A stretch of 14,730 bases of DNA from Methanobacteriota archaeon (GTDB taxonomy: Archaea > Methanobacteriota > Methanobacteria > Methanobacteriales > Methanobacteriaceae). Both the position numbers and the translations under genes were made by a program. Under the pieces are notes generated by a model, which did not search any database, was not told where the DNA came from, and saw only the letters and a program-made list of their open reading frames with translations. Location of the stretch: positions 1 to 14,730 of the forward strand of contig JAEZAV010000119.1 in the NCBI GenBank assembly GCA_023430285.1, read 5' to 3'. Below are positions 7,412-13,859 of this stretch, one piece after another (the stretch's first letter is position 1; each line of letters opens with the position of its first letter).

Positions 7412-8416
7412 ATGGAACCCAAAGTTTCTATCATCCTCCTTAACTGGAATGGATGGGAAGATACCATAGAATGTCTGGAATCATTGTACCAGATAAACTA
7501 CACCAACTACAACGTGATACTCGTAGACAACCATTCAGAAGATAAATCCATCAAAAAGATACGAGAATATCTAAATGGGGATCTGCCCATAAGATCAGAG
7601 TTTTACGAGTACAGATCATCTAACAAACCAATCAAACTCCTCGAAAATGGTGAAAAACCAGAAACAGGAGATGGAAATTTGATACTACTTAAAAACTCTG
7701 AAAATCTAGGATTTGCAGCTGGAAACAACGTGGGAATAAATCATGCATTGGAAAATTTAAACCCAGACTACGTGCTCCTATTAAACAACGACACAGTGGT
7801 AGACAAAAACTTCCTGGCTGAAATGGTAAAAACTGGGGAGTCCAAAGCAGAAATTGGATTTGTCGGTGCAAAAACACTGTTCTATGGCAGGGAAGGGATC
7901 ATACAAGAAGCAGGTGGGGGCATGATTGATTACGCACATGCCAAGGTTGAAGAAATAGGATACAACGAGGTTGATGACGGATCCCTTGATAGCTACATCG
8001 AACCAGATTACATAGGAGGGGCATGTGTACTCGTCAAAACAGGGGTTATAAAAAAAATCGGAGGCCTCGATCCCAACTACTTCATGTACTGGGAAGATGT
8101 GGACTGGTGCACAACAGGTTTAGAGGAAGGATACAAATCAGCATACCAATATCAAGCTGTTATAAGACATAAGTACGGTTCATCAAGCCAGAACACATTT
8201 AAAATGTACTATTTAAACAGGAACAGACTCTACTTCATGAAGAAACATACATCCGGCACGAAGTATTTGAAGTTTCTAGCCTACTTCGTACCATTCATAC
8301 TGTTTGAAACCACCTATCAGCTGATACGAAAATCAGATTCTAAAATGGCCAAGGCACATTTTTACGCCATGTTAGACGGTTTTAAACTGGCAAAAAATCC
8401 AATCAAAAGGTTTTAA
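7412..8416 (+). CDS. Family 2 glycosyltransferase (paralogue A)
   Basis: A 334-residue GT-A glycosyltransferase. Motifs: SIILLNWNGWEDTIECL (6-22), the donor-site VDNHSED (38-44), NSENLGFAAGNN (95-106), the metal-binding LLNNDTVV (123-130), GGACVLVK (202-209), YWEDVDWC (226-233) and IRHKYG (251-256). An insert of about 35 residues between the second strand and the NLGFAAGNN block carries NKPIK (71-75). A hydrophobic segment at ~288-304 near the C-terminus suggests membrane association. The ATG at 7412 is preferred over an upstream in-frame TTG at 7394 because it gives the same N-terminus (MEPKV) as the paralogue (MNPKV). The N-terminal half is closely related, also at DNA level, to the gene at 11261; the C-terminal halves differ, so acceptors probably differ. 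It stands alone, 175 bp before the next GT gene. Confidence 0.9.
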   Translation: MEPKVSIILLNWNGWEDTIECLESLYQINYTNYNVILVDNHSEDKSIKKIREYLNGDLPIRSEFYEYRSSNKPIKLLENGEKPETGDGNLILLKNSENLGFAAGNNVGINHALENLNPDYVLLLNNDTVVDKNFLAEMVKTGESKAEIGFVGAKTLFYGREGIIQEAGGGMIDYAHAKVEEIGYNEVDDGSLDSYIEPDYIGGACVLVKTGVIKKIGGLDPNYFMYWEDVDWCTTGLEEGYKSAYQYQAVIRHKYGSSSQNTFKMYYLNRNRLYFMKKHTSGTKYLKFLAYFVPFILFETTYQLIRKSDSKMAKAHFYAMLDGFKLAKNPIKRF

Positions 8417-8591
8417 ACCATAATGCTACAAAGGGATTAGTAAAGCTCTAAATGTAAAGGTAAGGGTCTAGAAATTATTATTCACATTCATGAAGAGGGA
8501 AATCGATACTAATAGGCGATTTTAATCCGTAAAATTTAGGGGTTTTTCATAATAATTTAGTTCAGATATAAATATTTTAAGGAGTTTAGAG

Positions 8592-9815
8592 ATGAAAATT
8601 GCAGTATTTCATAATTTACCAAGTGGAGGCGCTAAAAGAGCTCTCTACGGAACTATAGATTATCTTGTTCATAAAGGTCACAGTGTTGAGGCTTACCTAC
8701 CTTCAACAGCCAACGAGGATTTTTTACCATTAACTGAACTGCTTGACGAGGTTCACCAGTACCAAGTTAAGAATACCATGGGGGGCTGGCTGTACTCCAC
8801 ATTTAAATACGTTCCACCCTTTGTTAAAACCATTTCACTCAGCGATCTTGAAGCTACACAGAGGGATATTGCAGGAATCATCAACGATTCGGATCATGAT
8901 GTTGTGCTCTGTGAACAGGACCAGTACACACTCTCCCCATTCTTCCTCAAGTACATAAAAAAACCAACTGTGTACTACTGCCAACAACCAACCAGGGACG
9001 AAGCCATCCTCAAAAAGTTGGAAAAAATGGTTGAAAACCAGCCCAACAAACTCAAGGGTGCAGTGTTCAACTACTCAGACAAAAGGGATCTGAACATAGA
9101 CATGGAAAATGCCCAACACGCCAAGTACATACTCGCAAACTCCTACTTCTCAAGAGAATCAATACTCAAGGGTTATGGACTCAACTCATATGTATCCTAT
9201 CTAGGAATAGATACCAACATATTCAAAAGGGAAAACCTTCCAGTTGAAGACCATGTACTATCTGTGGGCACCATAACACCAACCAAGGGATACGATTTTT
9301 TAATAGAATCCCTGAGCCTAGTAAAACCAGAACTAAGACCTAAACTCATCATAGCAGCCAACCACTCAATTCCTGAGTGGAAAAACTACGTGGTGGAACT
9401 TGCAAGGCAACTGGATGTTAACCTGGAAATTATGGACATGGTGGACGATGAGAAATTGGTGGAGCTCTACAACACATCCAAACTCGTACTCTACGCACCC
9501 TACCTCGAACCATTTGGACTGGTACCAATAGAAGCCATGGGATGTGGAACACCAGTAATAGGAGTTAAGGAAGGTGGGGTACGTGAAACTGTGCTTGAAA
9601 ACCAAACAGGAATACTGGTTGAACGCGACCCACAAAAATTTGCAGACGCCATAACTCAAACCTTAAACAACCAAACCAAACTCTACGATATGGGAAGGAA
9701 TGGCATGAAAGAAGTGGAAAGGTTCTGGACACTGGAACATGCAGGTGAAAGAATAGAGAAACACCTTGAAAATGCCATTAAAACACATGAACCTAACCAA
9801 AACCCCGGTGAATAA
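8592..9815 (+). CDS. Family 4 glycosyltransferase (GT-B fold)
   Basis: A 407-residue retaining glycosyltransferase of the GT4 type. The N-terminal acceptor domain begins MKIAVFHNLPSGGAKRALYG with the glycine-rich loop (11-13) seen in GT4 enzymes. The donor domain starts near 222 with LSVGTITPTKGYDFLIES (223-240) and contains the EX7E motif as EPFGLVPIE (E306 and E314), then GCGTPVIGVKEGGVRE (317-332), which binds the nucleotide and sugar phosphates. No signal peptide or membrane helix is seen, so it probably acts at the inner membrane face on a lipid-linked or protein acceptor. GGAG seven bases before the ATG (8581-8584) supports the start. The next gene begins immediately after its stop codon, with its ribosome site inside this gene, so the two form an operon. 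Confidence 0.93.
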   Translation: MKIAVFHNLPSGGAKRALYGTIDYLVHKGHSVEAYLPSTANEDFLPLTELLDEVHQYQVKNTMGGWLYSTFKYVPPFVKTISLSDLEATQRDIAGIINDSDHDVVLCEQDQYTLSPFFLKYIKKPTVYYCQQPTRDEAILKKLEKMVENQPNKLKGAVFNYSDKRDLNIDMENAQHAKYILANSYFSRESILKGYGLNSYVSYLGIDTNIFKRENLPVEDHVLSVGTITPTKGYDFLIESLSLVKPELRPKLIIAANHSIPEWKNYVVELARQLDVNLEIMDMVDDEKLVELYNTSKLVLYAPYLEPFGLVPIEAMGCGTPVIGVKEGGVRETVLENQTGILVERDPQKFADAITQTLNNQTKLYDMGRNGMKEVERFWTLEHAGERIEKHLENAIKTHEPNQNPGE

Positions 9816-10562
9816 ATGATCTCCATAGTATGCACATGCAACAACAAAACAGTACTTGACAACTACCTGCTCAAGGGACTCAAAAACCAAACCGAACCCT
9901 ACGAACTCATAGTGGTTGAGGACAGTAAAACAGATTTTAAATCTGCAGCCCAAGCCCTGAATTACGGGGGAGAAAAGGCCACAGGAGAGTACATAATATT
10001 CGCACATCAAGATGTACTCATGGAAACCCCAAGCTGGCTAGCTGACCTTAATAAACTGTTACCTGAACTTAAAAACCTGGGAGCCGCAGGAATAGCAGGT
10101 AAATCCGAAAAAAATCCAGAGGTCATTACCAACGTGAAACACGGAGACCAACCCCACCTGGCAGGTAAAGAAATAGATAAACCAGTGAAAGTACAGACGC
10201 TAGATGAATGCCTCATGGTAGTTCCAAACAAGGTTTTTCAAGACAGAAAATTTGATGAATCCACATGCGACGGCTGGCACCTTTACGGTGTAGATTACTG
10301 TCTCATGATGGATCAAATGGGCTTAGATGTCTACGTCCTTCCCCTACCAATCATCCATAAATCCTCGGGAGATCCCTTTGCAGACGAGTACTACAGAACA
10401 CTTGGAAAACTGTTTAAAAAATACAAACAGAACTACAGCACCATACACACCACAGTATCAAACTGGAACACTAACTACCCTGTAACCCTGGAAAAACGAA
10501 GGTTCTGGCTCACCAACAAGATATACTCAGGAGCCAAAAACAGGATAAAAAATCTGTTTTAA
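9816..10562 (+). CDS. Glycosyltransferase-like protein, GT2-type (PF13712-like)
   Basis: A 248-residue protein with a GT-A-like N-terminus (MISIVCTCNN, then ELIVVEDS at 30-37) and the block GEYIIFAHQDVLM (57-69), where HQDV stands in place of the usual DXD. This FAHQDV signature is typical of the 'glycosyltransferase like family' grouped in PF13712. Later landmarks are TLDECLMVVP (128-137), WHLYGVDYCL (154-163) and PIIHKSSG (178-185), the D and H of the latter being plausible active-site residues. No membrane segment is seen. The ATG directly follows the TAA of the GT4 gene (TAAATG), with GGTGA four bases upstream, so it is translationally coupled to it. Both probably act in the same glycan pathway. 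The sugar and acceptor cannot be inferred. Confidence 0.85.
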   Translation: MISIVCTCNNKTVLDNYLLKGLKNQTEPYELIVVEDSKTDFKSAAQALNYGGEKATGEYIIFAHQDVLMETPSWLADLNKLLPELKNLGAAGIAGKSEKNPEVITNVKHGDQPHLAGKEIDKPVKVQTLDECLMVVPNKVFQDRKFDESTCDGWHLYGVDYCLMMDQMGLDVYVLPLPIIHKSSGDPFADEYYRTLGKLFKKYKQNYSTIHTTVSNWNTNYPVTLEKRRFWLTNKIYSGAKNRIKNLF

Positions 10563-10580
10563 AAAATATAAAAAAATAAG

Positions 10581-10636
10581 ATTTCACGCGTTTAAAAGAC
10601 TAATTTAAATGATATATAAAAACCTAATCGTGAAAT
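10581..10636. repeat. Inverted repeat ATTTCACG / CGTGAAAT flanking a TATA-like element
   Basis: Perfect 8-bp arms at 10581-10588 and 10629-10636 separated by 40 bp of AT-rich sequence that includes GATATATAAAAACC (10611-10624). It lies just after the GT2 stop at 10562 and before the small membrane-protein gene. It could be an operator pair around a promoter or a weak hairpin; function is not shown. Confidence 0.35.
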
Positions 10637-10785
10637 TACTATTTAATTATCGTACCAAGAATTCAATAACATTTTAAAAGAACAAAATTAATCAGTTATT
10701 CATCTGGGGTTAAATAATTAAAAGACAGGGAAAATGGACTTCAATAATAATTGGGTTTGTTCTGATAAACTCCATAATATTTGTT

Positions 10786-11079
10786 GTGCCTGACACCTAT
10801 CCATTTAACTACTCCTACGGGGTACTGATATTATTTGCCTTCGGAGGGTTTATCTCCACCTACATCTCGACTTCAAATGAACTGAAAATATCCGTGTATC
10901 TTGGAATATTATTTGCACTGGACTACATTCCAACTATTTTAATCCATCAACATATCACATTTAACTTTGCTTTAACAATTATTTCAGCAATATTTTTAAG
11001 TGTTATTGGCGGTTTAATAGCAAATCAAATCAGATTACGTTATGATAAAGTTGAACAAGAGAAACATAGGAGTAGTTAA
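10786..11079 (+). CDS. Small multi-pass membrane protein, start uncertain (DUF5518-like)
   Basis: From the GTG at 10786 the product is 97 residues with three hydrophobic segments (about 11-29, 36-54 and 59-80) and a charged tail ending EKHRSS. Glycine-rich helix ends such as FGGFISTYIS and SVIGGLIANQ recall small archaeal membrane proteins of the DUF5518 kind; this is only a loose resemblance. The frame stays open upstream to a TAA at 10711-10713 and encodes a believable start: basic residues KRQGKW and a further hydrophobic helix (SIIIGFVLINSIIFVV) running into the annotated start. No ATG, GTG or TTG exists there; only ATA (10714) or ATT (10717) follow a GGGGT sequence (10706-10710). The true protein may therefore have four helices and a non-canonical or mutated start. 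It lies within the GT island, but a role in glycan assembly is not evident. Confidence 0.6.
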   Translation: MPDTYPFNYSYGVLILFAFGGFISTYISTSNELKISVYLGILFALDYIPTILIHQHITFNFALTIISAIFLSVIGGLIANQIRLRYDKVEQEKHRSS

Positions 11080-11151
11080 CCGCTAATTATAAAAATGAAT
11101 ATCTTAAAAATCTTTAAAACGAAATCTTCAAAGAATAGAAATGGTTGTTTC

Positions 11152-11163
11152 AATGGTACCATT
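11152..11163. promoter_or_regulatory. Perfect palindrome AATGGTACCATT, copy 2 (putative operator)
   Basis: Identical to the palindrome at 7213-7224. It ends nine bases before a TATAAAAT element (11173-11180) and about 100 bp before the start of paralogue B. This position overlaps or abuts the BRE region, where either an activator or a repressor could act. Confidence 0.5.
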
Positions 11164-11172
11164 AGTTATATG

Positions 11173-11180
11173 TATAAAAT
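11173..11180 (+). promoter_or_regulatory. Predicted TATA element for GT2 paralogue B
   Basis: TATAAAAT about 80-90 bp upstream of the start codon. Initiation about 25 bp downstream would give a leader of roughly 60 nt that ends with the 14-bp element at 11235-11248. Confidence 0.45.
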
Positions 11181-11234
11181 CTCCGAAGAAATAATTAATA
11201 ATTAATAATTTCTGAATTTGTTTAATCCATAGTA

Positions 11235-11248
11235 GTAAATTCTAAATT
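11235..11248 (+). repeat. Dispersed 14-bp element, copy 3
   Basis: GTAAATTCTAAATT, identical to the copies at 1035 and 3655 but here 12 bp before the preferred start codon of paralogue B, where a ribosome binding site would be expected. No clear GGAGG or GGTGA sequence is present in this interval. Confidence 0.6.
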
Positions 11249-11260
11249 TCAATGATAACC

Positions 11261-12217
11261 ATGAATCCTAAAGTTAAGATTATAATACTCAACTGGAATG
11301 GTTGGGAAGATACAATAGAATGTTTAGAATCTTTGTATCAAATAGATTATCCAAATTTTGATGTGCTCGTAGTTGACAACGACTCAAAGGACGAATCAAT
11401 AGATAAGATCCACATGTACCTGGATGGTAAGTTGGAGGTTGAATCTAAATTCTTAAATTACGATCCTGATAACAAACCAATTAAATATTTAGAATATTCT
11501 GAGGATAGGTACTCTCAGTTAGACACTTCAGAGGGTGTGGATGCTAGAAATCTTTACATACTCAAAAATAATGAGAACTATGGATTTGCAGAGGGAAACA
11601 ACATAGCAATAAAAGTAGCCCTTCGATCCAACCCGGACTACATAATGCTTCTAAACAACGACACTGTGGTTGAACACGACTTTTTAAACAAGCTCGTGAA
11701 GGTTTCAGAGGAAGATGAACAAGTAGGGGTGGTGGGTCCTGCCATATACTACTACGACTACGAGGGAAGAACAGATGTTCCATCAAATATCTGCGGAATC
11801 GTGAACATCAAACACTACCCTGGCTACTACGATATGGTGGACAAGGATCCAACTGTGAAACCAGGTAACCTGGAATGTGACTGGGTTTCAGGTGCTGCCA
11901 TGATGATCAAAACCAAGGAAGTTCCAATCAAGTACCTAAACAACCAACTCTTCTTTGGAAACGAAGACATAGACCTGTGCATCAACCTCAAAAAAATGGG
12001 ATACAAAATAGTTAACGTGCACGATTCCAGAATATGGCATAAAGAAGGAGTATCAAGAAAGAAGAGAAGTTCAGCCGTGATTAAGAAGGTGAAAATGGAG
12101 ATAGAAGTGAACCTCAAATTTTTAAAACTCCACAACAAACACTACAACTGGTACCTGCCACTTTATCTTTTACAAGTAACCCTACTCTATATCAGAGTTT
12201 TAATAGGTAAATTATAG
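11261..12217 (+). CDS. Family 2 glycosyltransferase (paralogue B)
   Basis: A 318-residue GT-A glycosyltransferase. Motifs: IIILNWNGWEDTIECLESLY (7-26), VVDNDSKDES (37-46), the NKPIK insert (71-75, the same residue numbers as in paralogue A), NNENYGFAEGNN (103-114), the metal-binding LLNNDTVV (130-137), WVSGAAMMIK (208-217), GNEDIDLC (233-240) and IWHKEG (258-263). A hydrophobic segment at ~298-316 near the C-terminus suggests membrane association. The ATG at 11261 is chosen because it aligns with MEPKV of paralogue A; an in-frame ATG at 11252 would add three residues. No good ribosome site is visible. Synonymous codons in the first ~330 bases are more A/T-ending than in the rest. The C-terminal half diverges strongly from paralogue A, so a different acceptor is likely. 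Confidence 0.9.
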   Translation: MNPKVKIIILNWNGWEDTIECLESLYQIDYPNFDVLVVDNDSKDESIDKIHMYLDGKLEVESKFLNYDPDNKPIKYLEYSEDRYSQLDTSEGVDARNLYILKNNENYGFAEGNNIAIKVALRSNPDYIMLLNNDTVVEHDFLNKLVKVSEEDEQVGVVGPAIYYYDYEGRTDVPSNICGIVNIKHYPGYYDMVDKDPTVKPGNLECDWVSGAAMMIKTKEVPIKYLNNQLFFGNEDIDLCINLKKMGYKIVNVHDSRIWHKEGVSRKKRSSAVIKKVKMEIEVNLKFLKLHNKHYNWYLPLYLLQVTLLYIRVLIGKL

Positions 12218-12259
12218 ACTTTTAATATATTATAACATTTTAAGTTTCCTAAATGTGAA

Positions 12260-12727
12260 TCATTCCATTAAATGTAAAGTTATTTCTCTTTTTGTAGGAG
12301 AATGCCCATCTTTATTATTGCCATCATATGAGAAGACCATTTTATAATATCCATTTGGCCATGTTTTGTAATAAGGATCGAATATTGCTGCCCCAAATAT
12401 GTATGTATTCTCTCTAGATTCGTGTACTTTCACTCCATAACTGTTATATATATTTAGATTGATGTATCTAAACCACTCTGGGTTTCCACCATTTATATGC
12501 ATAGTTACATGGAAAAATTTATTGGTTCTCTTATGAATAGTAGCAGTATCATTTTTTATAATTACAGGCGCTATAGGCTCATCAATCCCAGTATCAGAAA
12601 CAATAGAAACACACAGGCTTGTTGTGGGTTCGGCATGTACAGTACATGCAAATGATAGTGTACATATCATGACCATTGCAAACATCACAGATATTTTATT
12701 TTTACAAATCCATTTGATTAAAACCAC
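12260..12727 (-). CDS. Secreted protein of unknown function
   Basis: A 155-residue protein with a Sec-type signal peptide: basic start (MVLIKWICKNK), hydrophobic core (~13-27) and a likely cleavage after TVHA (residue 32), leaving about 123 residues outside the cell. The mature part has one cysteine, many aromatic residues and short alternating segments (FHVTMHINGGNPEWFRYINL, then WPNGYYKMVFSYDG), which suggest a small beta-sandwich, but I recognise no family. The GTG start is supported by GGGGGA about seven bases upstream on the minus strand. A minus-strand TATA-like CTTATATA (12791-12798) gives a plausible promoter. It converges on GT2 paralogue B with only 42 bp between stops and may be a surface or envelope component; that is a guess from the signal peptide. 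Confidence 0.75.
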   Translation of the reverse strand: MVLIKWICKNKISVMFAMVMICTLSFACTVHAEPTTSLCVSIVSDTGIDEPIAPVIIKNDTATIHKRTNKFFHVTMHINGGNPEWFRYINLNIYNSYGVKVHESRENTYIFGAAIFDPYYKTWPNGYYKMVFSYDGNNKDGHSPTKREITLHLME

Positions 12728-12790
12728 AATTAATCCCCCTACATGATCTTGAATGTATTCAAGTTATACATTAAAGTTTAAAAGTTTAGG

Positions 12791-12798
12791 TATATAAG
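12791..12798 (-). promoter_or_regulatory. Predicted TATA element for the secreted protein gene
   Basis: Minus-strand CTTATATA preceded by the purine-rich ACTAAAAG, resembling BRE plus TATA, 64 bp upstream of the GTG start. It predicts a leader of about 40 nt. Confidence 0.4.
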
Positions 12799-12948
12799 CT
12801 TTTAGTCGTGATCATCCAAAAACCTAGAAATTGGAACAGAAATTTAAAACAGTATCAAATTTCTAAAAAATACAGTAATAACTAATTTTAAATTAAACTG
12901 AAAATAAGGCTTTTTAATAGGAAACTGGATATGTTGAAGGATATTAAT

Positions 12949-12957
12949 AAAAAAAAA
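12949..12957 (-). terminator. Oligo-T terminator for the PRC-barrel gene
   Basis: Nine A on the plus strand (nine T on the minus strand) lie 18 bp downstream of the PRC-barrel stop codon, a good match to an archaeal oligo-T terminator. Confidence 0.5.
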
Positions 12958-12975
12958 TTAAAATATTTTAAGAAT

Positions 12976-13266
12976 TTATAAACTGTAAAAATCCAGGTTA
13001 TCAGTAGCTTCTTCTTCCTTTTGAGGTGTTTTCACTGGTTCGATGATTTGTTTTTTTAGCAGTACTTTATCCCCTATGCTTTCGATGCTGTCGTAGGATA
13101 ATATTTGATGTTCCGACATTCCAAGCGTATCCTTAAACCCTCCGCTACTAACTTCTATGTTTATGACTTCTTTACTCTCAGTATCCCATTCAATGTTCTT
13201 TACTTTACCTAGAACGTTGCCTTTTTGGTCAATCACTTCTTTATTAACCAGCTCATTGAATTTCAT
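12976..13266 (-). CDS. PRC-barrel domain protein
   Basis: A 96-residue cytosolic protein made almost entirely of one PRC-barrel, a small beta-barrel found in photosynthetic reaction-centre H subunits, RimM and many short archaeal proteins of unclear role. Visible features: FNELVNKEVIDQKGNVLGKV (3-22), with the conserved V-D-x-x-G-x-x-L/I-G-K/V turn, then IEWD, VINIEVSS and a closing strand DKVLLKKQII, followed by an acidic tail (KEEEATDNLDFYSL). The ATG at 13266 is preferred over an upstream ATG at 13284 because GGAGGAAC lies six to seven bases before it. Related short archaeal PRC proteins have been proposed to act in RNA processing or cell division, but nothing here shows which. It is transcribed alone, with a good oligo-T terminator. 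Confidence 0.85.
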   Translation of the reverse strand: MKFNELVNKEVIDQKGNVLGKVKNIEWDTESKEVINIEVSSGGFKDTLGMSEHQILSYDSIESIGDKVLLKKQIIEPVKTPQKEEEATDNLDFYSL

Positions 13267-13426
13267 ATTTTTGTTCCTCCACACAGAATAATACTAAAAA
13301 CCGAGTCCTTAAAATTCTATCGCACTTAGTAACATCTTAATACAACCCTACTTATATTTGTTGTTTTGAAGTTTTATATTTTTATTGAAAAAACATCTAA
13401 CGAATCATTCCATAGTTGACAACAAC

Positions 13427-13434
13427 TTTATATA
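13427..13434 (+). promoter_or_regulatory. Predicted TATA element for padR
   Basis: TTTATATA, a full archaeal TATA consensus match, about 66-73 bp before the padR ATG. Initiation is expected near 13452-13460, within the dyad described next. Confidence 0.6.
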
Positions 13435-13464
13435 CATAGTATCGTACAGTATAGTATGTGATAC
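13434..13464. promoter_or_regulatory. Dyad symmetric site over the padR transcription start (putative autoregulatory operator)
   Basis: An imperfect palindrome ACATAGTAT-N8-ATAGTATGT (13434-13442 and 13451-13459, eight of nine positions paired) touches the end of the TATA element. An overlapping GTATC-N16-GATAC pair (13439-13443 and 13460-13464) shows further symmetry. PadR proteins commonly bind ACAT/ATGT-type dyads in their own promoters, and a bound dimer here would block initiation. Binding is inferred. Confidence 0.5.
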
Positions 13465-13499
13465 AAATATGTGTACTACATTATAATGCGGGGTTGACA

Positions 13500-13859
13500 A
13501 TGAAGCAAGTCTTTGAAAAATTTGAGATAGAAATGAGGAGGGGTGTGATGCAGTTAGCAGTGATATGCCTCCTTGATAAAGAGAAATATGGCTATGAAAT
13601 AATCAAAAACCTCAATGATACAGGATTAAAGGTTGAAGAAGGCACTTTGTACCCGCTTCTCAGGCGTCTTGAGGGAAATGAATTGTTAATCAGCAGATGG
13701 GAAACTGGCGGATCTAGACCGCGAAAATATTACGTCATAACAGACCTTGGCAAGGAAATCAGATTGAAGTGGTTAAGCACATTTAAAGCACTCATGGACA
13801 CAGTAACACAACTTGAAGCCAATATTCAAGAAAAAGGAGAGTCTAAAAATGCGCAGTGA
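13500..13859 (+). CDS. PadR-family transcriptional regulator
   Basis: A 119-residue winged-helix regulator. The PadR core is plain: MRRGVMQLAVICLLDKEKYGYEI (12-34), VEEGTLYPLLRRLEGNELL (45-63) with the recognition helix, the wing SRWETGGSRPRKYYVITDLG (65-84), and a C-terminal dimerisation helix (85-110). The ATG at 13500 is chosen because it gives the usual short N-terminus, follows GGGGTTGA, and lies about 45 nt after the predicted transcription start; a GTG at 13458 would fall at or before that start. PadR proteins of this short class usually repress their own operon, often with an ABC exporter. The next gene overlaps it by 11 bases, and the whole PadR-HAAS-ABC order matches that common arrangement. 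Confidence 0.95.
   Translation: MKQVFEKFEIEMRRGVMQLAVICLLDKEKYGYEIIKNLNDTGLKVEEGTLYPLLRRLEGNELLISRWETGGSRPRKYYVITDLGKEIRLKWLSTFKALMDTVTQLEANIQEKGESKNAQ

Noticed and set aside
9366..10010. Minus-strand open frames opposite the GT4 and GT2-type genes
   Set aside because: They lie wholly opposite genes with clear motifs, have no ribosome site, and are rich in Cys, Phe and Tyr as expected from an antisense shadow.
10734..10793. ATG at 10734 as the start of the small membrane protein
   Set aside because: It is in a different frame that stops after about 19 codons (MDFNNNWVCS...), giving no membrane-protein sequence.
12633..12649. Perfect inverted repeat GCATGTAC-A-GTACATGC
   Set aside because: It lies inside the coding sequence for the signal-peptide cleavage region of the secreted protein, where the codons explain it; there is no second copy nearby.
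13458..13499. Longer padR start at the GTG at 13458
   Set aside because: This would add 14 residues unlike PadR proteins and would start at or before the predicted transcription start; the ATG at 13500 has a GGGGTTGA sequence before it.
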